A DNA stretch of 64,000 nt from an uncultured Bacilli bacterium (GTDB lineage Bacteria > Bacillota_I > Bacilli_A > RF39 > UBA660), in assembly GCA_910583945.1 (NCBI GenBank), contig CAJTYF010000001.1, forward strand, positions 1 through 64,000, written 5' to 3'. Below are positions 25,089 to 32,947 of the stretch, in pieces. Under the pieces are notes generated by a model, which did no database searches, was not told the DNA's origin, and saw nothing but the letters and a program-made list of their open reading frames with translations. The translations under genes were made by a program, and so were the position numbers. Position 1 is the first letter of the stretch. Every line of letters starts with the position of its first letter.

Positions 25089-27197
25089 ATGAAGAGAAGA
25101 AATATGGTCCATTATAATCTAAAATTAACCATGCTAGGCATCTCTTTTTTATTTGTCTTAATAATAGCAAAGCTCATTTATGTAGCGGTATCCAATGATG
25201 TCGATGGGATAGATTTAAAAGCTTTTGCTGATAACCGAAACACGGAACATAAAACCTTGTACGCCAGTCGAGGTACCATATTTGACAGCAATGGAAACGA
25301 ATTGGCGGTAGACGCTAACTCCTACACAGTTATTGCTTATTTATCAGAATCAAGAACCAAAGACGAAAGTCATCCGAATCATGTTGTAGATAAAGAACAC
25401 ACCGCCAAAACATTAGCACCTGTTTTAGAAATGGAAGAAAGTACGCTTTTAGAAAGACTATCCCGAGAAAACCTCTATCAAATAAATTTAAAACTAGGCA
25501 TTTCTGAAAATAAAAAAAACGAAATCATTGCTCTAGACTTACCTGGAATTGATTTTGTAAAAAGCACTAAAAGATACTATCCTTATGGCAATTATGCATC
25601 TTATATTTTAGGCTATGCCTTAACCGATGATTATGGAGAAATTGATGGAAAAATGGGTTTAGAATCGTACTACAACGATACTTTAAAAGGTGAAAACGGT
25701 TGGACTGAGTATCAAAAAGACGCTTATGGCTACCAAATGCCCACCTCGACACCGATTGGAGAAGAAAGTACCAGTGGTTCTGACATTTACTTAACGCTTG
25801 ATCAAGACATTCAACTTATTTTAGAAAACGCCATTAATCAACTGGAAGACAATTATCAATTTTCTTGGGCAACTATAACCGTCATGAACGCTAAAACAGG
25901 AGCTATTTTAGGAAGTGCGAATAATCCTAATTTTGATTTAAACACTAGAGAAGACTTAGAGAGTTACTTAAATCCCTTAGTTTCTTTCCAATATGAACCA
26001 GGAAGCGTCATGAAAATATTTTCTTTTATGGACGCCATCGAAGAAGGCATTTACGATGGAAGTAAAAAATACCTCTCAGGTTCCACAATCTTAAAAGATG
26101 GAACAAAAATCAACGACTTCAACAACAAAGGATGGGGGGAAATTGATTTTGACACAGGATTTGCTTATTCCAGTAACGTTGCCGCCACACACTTAGCATT
26201 AGAACTTGGAACCAATAAATTAAAAGCTTTTTATGACACCTTGGGTTTTGGGAAAAAAACAGGAATCAATTTGCCAGGAGAAGTCGAAGGAACCAATACC
26301 TTTATTTATGAAAGTGAACTGGCTACCGCCGCTTTTGGTCAAGGAAGAATTACGGTAACACCCGTGCAAATGCTTCAAGCCTTAACCTCAATTGCAAATG
26401 ATGGCGTGATGGTAAAACCTTATATCGTCTCTAAAATTGTCAACGAAAAAGGTGAAATAACTTACGAAAGCAATCGAACAGAAATTTCAAAAGTAGCGAG
26501 TACTGAAACCATAAATAAAATCAAAGATTTAATGTATAAAGTGGTTTATGGTGGATTTGAATCCAGTAAAAAATTTGCTCCCGATAATGTGACTTTAATT
26601 GGTAAAACAGGAACCGCCCAAATCGCTAATCCAAAAGGTGGAGGCTATTTAAAAGGGGAATACGATTACATCAAAAGCTTTGCGGGACTTTTTCCTTATG
26701 AAGATCCTGAATACGTCGTTTATATTGCCGTGAAACAATTAGTAGGGGGAACCAATGACCTTGCAAAAATTGTAAATAACGTAGTTGGAGAAGTCGCTAA
26801 AAGTGCACATTTGGTTGAAAAAGAAAACGATGTGGACGAAACAAAAATCATAGCTTTAAGTGATTACATGTCTTCTTTAGTCACCACAACCGCTGAAGAG
26901 TTAAAGCAAAAAGGATTTCAAGTCATTATAATGGGGGATGGACAGTACATTATTAATCAATACCCATTAAAAAATCAAAAAGTCTTGTACGGCTCTAAAG
27001 TGTTTTTATTAACCAATTCCATTTCTTATACTTTACCAGATGTGACTGGATGGAGTACAAATGAAATGGTAACCTTTTGTAATCTTTTAGGCATCCCTTA
27101 TGTCTTAAACGGTTACGGTAAAGTAGTCAGCACCAATTTGGAAGTGGGAGCTCCTTTAAGTCCCAGCGAAATTTTAGAAATAAATCTCAGTATTTAA
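25089..27197 (+). CDS. pbpB: class B penicillin-binding protein with PASTA domain (FtsI/PbpB type)
   Basis: 702 residues: membrane anchor (about 14-33), dimerisation domain with LYASRGTIFDSNGNELAV, and transpeptidase with SVMK (Ser about 306), SSN in YSSNVAA, and KTGTAQ. The C-terminal ~130 residues hold PASTA-type sequence (LPDVTGWSTNEMVTFCNLLG). It is the septal cross-linking enzyme, and the fourth gene of the dcw operon. AAAAGGAGAAAAA precedes the ATG. The operon ends here, without mraY or murD, so the cluster is split. Confidence 0.9.
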   Translation: MKRRNMVHYNLKLTMLGISFLFVLIIAKLIYVAVSNDVDGIDLKAFADNRNTEHKTLYASRGTIFDSNGNELAVDANSYTVIAYLSESRTKDESHPNHVVDKEHTAKTLAPVLEMEESTLLERLSRENLYQINLKLGISENKKNEIIALDLPGIDFVKSTKRYYPYGNYASYILGYALTDDYGEIDGKMGLESYYNDTLKGENGWTEYQKDAYGYQMPTSTPIGEESTSGSDIYLTLDQDIQLILENAINQLEDNYQFSWATITVMNAKTGAILGSANNPNFDLNTREDLESYLNPLVSFQYEPGSVMKIFSFMDAIEEGIYDGSKKYLSGSTILKDGTKINDFNNKGWGEIDFDTGFAYSSNVAATHLALELGTNKLKAFYDTLGFGKKTGINLPGEVEGTNTFIYESELATAAFGQGRITVTPVQMLQALTSIANDGVMVKPYIVSKIVNEKGEITYESNRTEISKVASTETINKIKDLMYKVVYGGFESSKKFAPDNVTLIGKTGTAQIANPKGGGYLKGEYDYIKSFAGLFPYEDPEYVVYIAVKQLVGGTNDLAKIVNNVVGEVAKSAHLVEKENDVDETKIIALSDYMSSLVTTTAEELKQKGFQVIIMGDGQYIINQYPLKNQKVLYGSKVFLLTNSISYTLPDVTGWSTNEMVTFCNLLGIPYVLNGYGKVVSTNLEVGAPLSPSEILEINLSI

Positions 27198-27206
27198 AAG
27201 ATTGTA

Positions 27207-27232
27207 AAGAGTTGAAAATCAATTCTTTTTTT
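27207..27232 (+). terminator. terminator of the mraZ operon
   Basis: AAGAGTTG/CAATTCTT stem with one G-U pair, five-base loop, then T-rich run. Confidence 0.7.
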
Positions 27233-27302
27233 ATGAAATCAATTTGCTAAAAAGAAAAGAATAGTGTATAATCTTAATAAGAATAGAGGAAGTGCATAAG
27301 AA

Positions 27303-29210
27303 ATGAATTTACGCGTACACAATCCCGAAGTTGCTGGGAATCAAATTGCTACTCATGAATTTGAAACTCGTTTCATTAGTGGCGAACGACAAGTTGGAGA
27401 TTTAAACGATTTTAATACACTTTATCAAGAATTAAAAAAACTAATTCAAGATTACAAAAAACTTTATTTAGAAGCTAGAGAGGAAACCACTAGAAAAGAA
27501 TACGATACTTTTTTAGCTCAAGAAATTGATTTTTTAAATTTAATGAATGAAATCATGTCCAATTTAGAAAATTATCATGACGTCGTAGGCTTTGTAGAAG
27601 GAAGAGAAATCAAAAAAGAAATGGACCATGCTCGTACCATTATTCTGTATCGAAACATTGAAAGACAAATTGCAATTTTAAGAAGAATGAAAGGGAATAT
27701 GCCTGAATCATACGTAGAAGAATACAAATCCCTAACCAAACAATATAAAAAACTACGCAAAGAAGTGATTGAAGCAGAAGCGTACATTATTGAAAAATCT
27801 TCAACAGAATACAACACGATGGAAGTCACAACTTCTAGTGACAGAAAGAAAAACTATTACACCATAGATCAAGAGTTTTATAATAAACTCCCTTTAATCA
27901 CCGATAAATGTAAATACATCGAATTAATTATCAATAACATAGAAAAAGTAAAAGGAAAAAAATCTTTTGTCACATATTGTGGGGTAACCAAAGAAATATC
28001 AACAAAACATGTTTGGAGATACCGCCAATACATAAGTTTACTAACGAATCTATACAAAAAATATGAGAGTGAAGAAAAAGAATTAATTAAACAGGAAAAT
28101 GAGCGAAGCAACACAGATGTTTGTGCCAGTCAATACGCAAGCATTATCATCGCATTATTTAAATTAGGATTTGAAGCCTTACCACTCATAAATCATCCCG
28201 ATCGTGTCATGACAGTTACAAGTATAGACGGAAAAGAATTAACCATTTTAAAAAGTAGACTAGAAAAATTTGAAGAATTAACAAGCAAATACGAAGACTT
28301 AAAGAAAATGACCCCTTTTTTAGATGAAACAAGTCCCTTCATGACAGTTCAAAGTGTAGAAAAATATCAGAAAATACCAGAAAGAAAAAGAGAAATCTTT
28401 AGTAAAATCCGTTTTTTTGAACAACAGAAAGAGAATGAAAAGATAGTAAAAGAAATAAATCGTTTGAAAAAAGAGCTTTATGAATGGCATATGGCTGAAA
28501 AATTTGTCATTTTTACTAATATGAAAGCCATTTTTAAAACAAGTGGTTTACCAGAACAAATGAGTGTTTTTTACACCAACATTATGAGTAATGTTAGCGG
28601 ATTTAGTGTCAGTTCAAAATACACCGATGAAGAAAAATTACAAGTACTTACAGATATCTTATTAAAATTAGAAGAATACGAGAAACGTAAAGAAGAAAAT
28701 AAAATCAATTTATCTCTTCCATTAATTGTAGAAACGTCCTCTAATTTCTTGAAGAAAATGATGGTAAATGTCAAACAAATTTTAAGTGCTTTACCAGGAA
28801 AAAATAAACAGCATGTAAAAATAATAAAAATTAGAAAAGAAAAAAATAAAAACCGTTTATTAGAAAGTATAAAAAATCAAGCAGGATACATGGCGGCTTC
28901 TATAGGAATGACTGTATTTGCGGGGTTAAGCTCATTTGTTTCCTCTTATGAAATTAATAAAAGCATTGGACCAAAAAAAGAGTCAGTTCCAACTATTAAA
29001 GAAGAACCAACAGAAATGGACGACGTGATAGAAAAAATTTATCAGCGAGTAGAAGAAACAAAAGAATCAGAAGGTATAGTTACATACGATTACAATGGAA
29101 TTCTACTTGAATTGGATGCTAGTGCGCCCGATTTTAAAGATAAAAAAATGGCTTTAGAAAGAAATGGAGCGGTTGAAGTGAAACAAGAAAGAGGAGGAAG
29201 AGCCGCATGA
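27303..29210 (+). CDS. large hypothetical coiled-coil protein with a C-terminal membrane segment
   Basis: 635 residues not matching any family I know. The first ~490 residues are rich in charged helices with long coiled-coil potential (LYQELKKLIQDYKKLYLEAR; EKENEKIVKEINRLKKEL-like). At about 535-555 a single hydrophobic segment (YMAASIGMTVFAGLSSFVSS) is followed by an acidic, probably exposed tail. No signal peptide is present. AGAGGAAGTGCATAAGAA precedes the ATG. It overlaps the next gene by four bases, so the two products may work together. Confidence 0.6.
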   Translation: MNLRVHNPEVAGNQIATHEFETRFISGERQVGDLNDFNTLYQELKKLIQDYKKLYLEAREETTRKEYDTFLAQEIDFLNLMNEIMSNLENYHDVVGFVEGREIKKEMDHARTIILYRNIERQIAILRRMKGNMPESYVEEYKSLTKQYKKLRKEVIEAEAYIIEKSSTEYNTMEVTTSSDRKKNYYTIDQEFYNKLPLITDKCKYIELIINNIEKVKGKKSFVTYCGVTKEISTKHVWRYRQYISLLTNLYKKYESEEKELIKQENERSNTDVCASQYASIIIALFKLGFEALPLINHPDRVMTVTSIDGKELTILKSRLEKFEELTSKYEDLKKMTPFLDETSPFMTVQSVEKYQKIPERKREIFSKIRFFEQQKENEKIVKEINRLKKELYEWHMAEKFVIFTNMKAIFKTSGLPEQMSVFYTNIMSNVSGFSVSSKYTDEEKLQVLTDILLKLEEYEKRKEENKINLSLPLIVETSSNFLKKMMVNVKQILSALPGKNKQHVKIIKIRKEKNKNRLLESIKNQAGYMAASIGMTVFAGLSSFVSSYEINKSIGPKKESVPTIKEEPTEMDDVIEKIYQRVEETKESEGIVTYDYNGILLELDASAPDFKDKKMALERNGAVEVKQERGGRAA

Positions 29211-29506
29211 GACCAATGGAACTTTATGACATCTTAACATTAGAAAACAATAAAGAATACACCATCGCTAATATGGTTGACTATAAGGATTCAACATATT
29301 TATATTTAATTGAAATTGATGAAAATGAAGACATTATTGAAAATACCCAAACGATAGTGAGACGAATTATTAAAGATGGTGAAGAAGCAGTTGAAAAAGT
29401 AACCAATAATGAAGAATATAAAGAAGTGGCTAAATTATTTTTTGATTTATTCAAAGATTTAGCGGTCGAAGAAACCGAAAGCACAGGAGAACAATCTACG
29501 AACTAG
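29207..29506 (+). CDS. small acidic protein, DUF1292-like
   Basis: 99 residues: ELYDILTLENNKEYTIANMV, DYKDSTYLYLIEIDENED and an acidic tail. The pattern (N-terminal ...L.nge.y.v......yl.L.e......) resembles DUF1292/YrzB proteins. It is translationally coupled (ATGA) to the 635-residue coiled-coil gene. The function is unknown. Confidence 0.5.
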   Translation: MRPMELYDILTLENNKEYTIANMVDYKDSTYLYLIEIDENEDIIENTQTIVRRIIKDGEEAVEKVTNNEEYKEVAKLFFDLFKDLAVEETESTGEQSTN

Positions 29507-29517
29507 GTTGTTTTTTT
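29492..29517 (+). terminator. terminator overlapping the end of the DUF1292-like gene
   Basis: CAATCTA/TAGGTTG stem with one G-U pair and a five-base loop, then seven T. The TAG stop is in the 3' arm. Confidence 0.7.
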
Positions 29518-29633
29518 AAAAGAGCTATAAAACCCCATTCTTTAAAGGCTCTAAAAGTGTTTTAAAATAAATTAAAAGAAGATAAAATAAAAGAAGTCGT
29601 AATGGGTTAAGTAAAGAAAAATGGAGGAAAAAG

Positions 29634-30263
29634 ATGATTATTACTAAAAATAGATTAGATGAAAAAGTACCAAAAGAAATGATTCCAACGAGATTAGATA
29701 GTGCCTTAAATTTATACACCAATATAAACTATGAAAACAATTCAGGGATACTTGTTTATAATATCAATCCCACGACTTGGAACTGTCTTTATTCTTTTTA
29801 TGAAATGAACCATAAATTTACTATGGATTATTATCAATTTAAAAAGGAAGATTTGACGTATCGTGAACTTATTGAAGAATTTGAGCAAGTATATAAAAAA
29901 GTTTATGAAGAGGAACAAGGAAAGATTAAAAATACAAGAAAACAAATCTTAATAGACGAATATAAGAAAACTTTTCATTTATAAGATGTTCAGATTGGAG
30001 ATGAGTTATTACCAACCTATGAATTAAAATATTCTAAATCAAAAAATGTTTGGACACTGTATTATTTTGAAAATTATGTGGCAAGTAAAATAGAATCATT
30101 CGGAGATTTATGGAATCAAAAAGTTTACGAACAAAAAATTTGTCCTTTAGATAGTACTATAAAAGAAATAGAGGAAGTAGAATTAGCAAGCAATATTCCT
30201 TATTTATTTTCTTTGCCATCAAATATCGAAAAATTAAAGCAAAACTTAATAACTAAAAACTAG
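29634..30263 (+). pseudogene. hypothetical gene split by an in-frame TAA
   Basis: From ATG 29634 (GGAGG nine bases upstream) 116 codons run to a TAA at 29982-29984. The same frame stays open beyond it for another 92 codons, to a TAG at 30261-30263, with protein-like content (LPTYELKYSKSKNVWTLYYF, ENYVASKIESFGDLW). The two halves look like one 209-residue protein broken by a nonsense codon. There is no ribosome site for the second part. The family was not recognised. Confidence 0.55.
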
Positions 30264-30273
30264 GAGGTACCTT

Positions 30274-30738
30274 ATGCGATTAACGAAAAGATATATTGTA
30301 AAAAATTTAGAGAAATTAGCGTTAAGTGATCCAATTCGTTATGAAAGATATTATATAAATGATACATTAAGAATTCAGAAGAAAGAAAATAAATTAGAAA
30401 AAGAAATTTTAAATGAAAAAAATGAGATAATAGAAAAAAGTAGAATATCGAATCAAGAATTTGAAGAACTAAAAGGACAAGCATTCAAAAAAATAATTCG
30501 TGAGAGTTACCTTTATTTGAAAGATGAGCGAGTTTCTATTAAAAAATATTTGGAAGAATTTTCCGGCTTCAATCGTGTGGAAGTAAAATTTAATACGAGA
30601 GAAGAAATGGAAAGTTATCAAAAAGAACCTTGGATGGGAATAGAAATTACGAATACCCCTCTTGCTTTTGATAAAGATTTAAGTAAATTAAGCCAAAAGG
30701 AATTTTTTTACGAATTAACAAATGCTTTAAAAGAATAG
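30274..30738 (+). CDS. hypothetical protein
   Basis: 154 residues behind an excellent AGGAGGTACCTT ribosome site, 10 bp after the interrupted gene, so the two were one operon. It is charged and helical at the N-terminus (MRLTKRYIVKNLEKLALSDP; coiled coil about 35-65), then a mixed C-terminal half (FSGFNRVEVKFNTREEMESY). No signal or membrane segment. Not recognised. Confidence 0.55.
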   Translation: MRLTKRYIVKNLEKLALSDPIRYERYYINDTLRIQKKENKLEKEILNEKNEIIEKSRISNQEFEELKGQAFKKIIRESYLYLKDERVSIKKYLEEFSGFNRVEVKFNTREEMESYQKEPWMGIEITNTPLAFDKDLSKLSQKEFFYELTNALKE

Positions 30739-30777
30739 AGTGTGATAAGGATTGAAAAAAGAAAGAGAGTGGAATAA

Positions 30778-30831
30778 ATGAGAGAGTTAAAAATAAAAGG
30801 AGTATACAAATATTACAAGTGTGAAATATAG
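30778..30831 (+). pseudogene. 17-codon stub resembling the start of a DUF1653 protein
   Basis: ATG AGA GAG...TAG encodes MRELKIKGVYKYYKCEI. This resembles the first residues of DUF1653 proteins (RELxxGxYKHFKG). It ends inside the likely promoter region of the antitoxin RNA. Weak evidence. Confidence 0.2.
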
Positions 30832-30869
30832 TATAGTATTAGTGCATTTTGAAAAAGTGCATTAAATTA

Positions 30870-30971
30870 GAAAATGTTTCTCGCTCCCGGATGGCTAGCG
30901 AGTAATAAATTATTCCAGACGACAATGTTTCTCGTTTCTGAGTGGCTGGCGAGTAATAAATTATCTCAGTC
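30870..30971 (+). repeat. two tandem 51-bp direct repeats
   Basis: AATGTTTCTCG recurs at 30873 and 30924, and AATGG at 30975, an exact 51-bp period. Identical blocks include GGCGAG/AGCGAG then TAATAAATTAT. They differ mainly in the loop and in compensating stem positions. They are the repeat array of the antitoxin RNA. Confidence 0.85.
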
Positions 30972-30982
30972 GAAAATGGTTG

Positions 30983-31018
30983 GAAAACTTTATCTTTGTG
31001 GTAAAGTTTTCTTTTTTT
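30983..31018 (+). terminator. terminator between antitoxin repeats and toxin gene
   Basis: Perfect ten-base stem GAAAACTTTA/TAAAGTTTTC, nine-base loop, then seven T. In type III systems such a terminator sets the antitoxin:toxin ratio. Confidence 0.85.
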
Positions 31019-31048
31019 GTATGGTACACTTCTGTTGGAGTTGATACA

Positions 31049-31524
31049 ATGATAGTTCAAACAGAATATTTATATCATATTAAAGATGAATTTTTTGATA
31101 TTATTCAAGATGAGAATCTAATGACAAATCATGAGTGTGGCAAAAAACGTCCTACCTATTTTACCATTAAAGATAATGATATTTTATGGTTTATTCCATT
31201 AAGTAGCAAAAGTAGAAAAATATCGAAAAATAAGAGAGAATAAAATCCAAAAATATGGTAAATGTGACGCAATATTAATTAGAGAAATATTAGGAAAAGA
31301 TACCGCCATTTTACTTCAAAATGCTTTTCCAACACTAGAAAAATATATAGATCATAATTCATATAATGAATGATGGAAAACCAGCTAAAGTAATTACTTC
31401 CATCAAAGAAGAAATTTTAAATAATTTTAAATATCTTATGGAATTAAAAAAACGTGGAATAAATTTATTTTTTGCGGATATAGATAAAATAAAAGAGCAA
31501 ATGTTAAACGAAATGAGTAAATAA
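31049..31524 (+). pseudogene. type III toxin (ToxN/CptN-like endoribonuclease), two frameshifts
   Basis: ATG 31049 (GGAG eight bases upstream) opens MIVQTEYLYHIKDEFFDII, RPTYFTIKDNDILWFIPLSS. After an extra A near 31208-31211 the sense continues in another frame: VEKYRKIRENKIQKYGKCDA, ILIREILGKDTAILLQNAFP, TLEKYI. A second shift near 31358-31370 restores DGKPAKVITSIKEEILNN to the stop 31522-31524. Reassembled, it is about 157 residues with the family pattern I-K-D-E-F-F, R-P-x-Y, W-x-I-P-L-S-S-K, L-x-Q-x-x-F-P. The toxin would cut RNA, but as sequenced it cannot be made in full. The subfamily (CptN versus ToxN) is uncertain. Confidence 0.65.
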
Positions 31525-31555
31525 TTAATATGTATTATCCTTTTATAAAAATAAA

Positions 31556-31584
31556 AACAAAGAATTAAAGTTCCTTGTTTTTTT
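31556..31584. terminator. bidirectional terminator at the toxin/symporter convergence
   Basis: AACAAAGAA/TTCCTTGTT stem (one mismatch) with a six-base loop, A-tract before and T-tract after. It overlaps the last codons of the symporter gene. Confidence 0.6.
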
Positions 31585-32818
31585 GATTACACCAATTTTT
31601 TCCATGAAGGACACGCGTGACAAGCATAGAAGAAGAAGTATCACCCACCACATTAAGCATGGTTGCTGGAGCATCAATAATGGTTGCAATAATAGTAAGT
31701 ATTGGAAGGGCTGAAACTGGAAATCCCATCAAAGTTAAAATAAGCATTTCCGAAATCGTCCCACCTCCAACAGGTACCGCTGTTACAAGTAGATTGGCTA
31801 AAAAAGCCGTACCTATAATTTTACTAAACGTACTAAAATTATAAATATCAAGCCCAAACAAATAGACGAGAAACATAATTTTAAATACGCTACCAATAAT
31901 CGAACCATCTTTATGGAAACTGGTTCCCAGAGGAATCGTAGTCTCCGCTATATCATCTGGAATCCCCATTTCTTTAGCGGATTTTATATTAATTGGAATA
32001 GAAGCCGCAGAAGAGCAGGTGGCAATAGAAGTGGCAGTTGGAGGAAGAATAGTTTTCCAAAAAAGTTTAAATCCTTTCTTACCTCCTGAAAAGTAAGCAT
32101 ATAAGCTATAAATAATAAAATAGAAAAGAATGGAAACCATTAAATAAATAATAAATGTTTTTAAGAAGCCAGTAGCAATCGATTCACCATATGTGCCAAT
32201 CAGAGAAGCAAAATAACAGCCAAGTCCAATAGGGGCGTAAAGAAAGCACAAATCAATTAACTTTAAAATAACGGTATTGGCGGACTCTAAAAACTCTAAA
32301 AAACGTTTGCCATCTTCCCCAGTTTTATTTATAGCCACTCCCACTAAAATAGCAAATAATACAAGGGAAATCAAGTTTTCTTTAGAGAGAAGTTTATAAA
32401 AATCATTGGTACTAATAGCACTCACAGTGCGCTCTAAAATGTTCAGTTCTAATGTATTATCGGTTACTTCGCTTGTTTGTTCCATAACTACCGAATAAGA
32501 ATCTGTCTTTACTAAAGGCACTAAAAGTGTCGTTGCAAGTCCTATTACCAAAGCCACAACAGAGGTAAGAAGAAACACCATAACAATAGTAGATAACAAT
32601 TTTCCTACTCTTTTTGGGGTCTTAATCTTCGCAATAGAAGTACAAACCGTCAAAAAGATAAGAGGAACAATTAAAACAAACATTAAATTCATAAAAAGTT
32701 CGCCAAAAGGATTTAAAATCATCGCCTTTTCCTTTAAAATGAGACCAACTAAACAACCGACGATTAAAGAGGCAAGTAAAATAAAAGTTTGTTTATAATT
32801 CTTAAAAAATTTTTTCAT
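31565..32818 (-). CDS. dicarboxylate/amino acid:cation symporter (DAACS family)
   Basis: 417 residues with about eight membrane spans and two re-entrant loops. Family motifs: LMFVLIVPLIFLTV, the serine-rich CSSAASIPIN (HP1), TSFHKDGS and NLLVTAVPVGGG (HP2 region), and IDAPATMLNVVGD, corresponding to the substrate-binding helix of GltP/DctA/GltPh. It imports glutamate/aspartate or dicarboxylates with Na+ or H+. AGGAGTG precedes the start. It is monocistronic. Confidence 0.88.
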   Translation of the reverse strand: MKKFFKNYKQTFILLASLIVGCLVGLILKEKAMILNPFGELFMNLMFVLIVPLIFLTVCTSIAKIKTPKRVGKLLSTIVMVFLLTSVVALVIGLATTLLVPLVKTDSYSVVMEQTSEVTDNTLELNILERTVSAISTNDFYKLLSKENLISLVLFAILVGVAINKTGEDGKRFLEFLESANTVILKLIDLCFLYAPIGLGCYFASLIGTYGESIATGFLKTFIIYLMVSILFYFIIYSLYAYFSGGKKGFKLFWKTILPPTATSIATCSSAASIPINIKSAKEMGIPDDIAETTIPLGTSFHKDGSIIGSVFKIMFLVYLFGLDIYNFSTFSKIIGTAFLANLLVTAVPVGGGTISEMLILTLMGFPVSALPILTIIATIIDAPATMLNVVGDTSSSMLVTRVLHGKNWCNQKNKEL

Positions 32819-32947
32819 AAATTTTTCACTCCTTATGCTACTATCATATTCGGGTCCTATTAAAAAGAACAGAATCTAAAATCCACACTTATTAAAAAAA
32901 TAGGTTTATAAATCCACAATCTGTGATATAGTTTTAGTAGGTGAACT

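Larger units (their letters stand above)
30845..31018 (+). ncRNA. type III antitoxin RNA (ToxI/CptI-like), two 51-nt repeats
   Basis: About 175 nt between a probable promoter (-10-like TATAGTATTAG at 30832-30842) and a strong terminator. It begins with a hairpin (TGCATTT/AAGTGCA) and then holds two tandem 51-nt repeats (30870-30920 and 30921-30971) plus the start of a third. In each repeat a stem forms (CTCGCT/AGCGAG in the first; CTCGTT with GGCGAG through G-U pairs in the second), so changes preserve pairing. A repeat array followed by a terminator and then a ToxN-like gene is the organisation of type III toxin-antitoxin loci, where the RNA repeats fold as pseudoknots that inhibit the toxin. 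Confidence 0.65.

Noticed and set aside
29982..29984. Programmed stop readthrough
   Set aside because: TAA is the least leaky stop and no stimulatory structure was seen; a nonsense mutation is simpler.
30870..30971. CRISPR-like repeats
   Set aside because: Only two contiguous 51-bp units without spacers and no cas genes; the terminator and toxin gene explain them as antitoxin RNA.
30839..31060. Minus-strand frame across the antitoxin repeats
   Set aside because: It is repeat-derived, has no start context and is antisense to the RNA.
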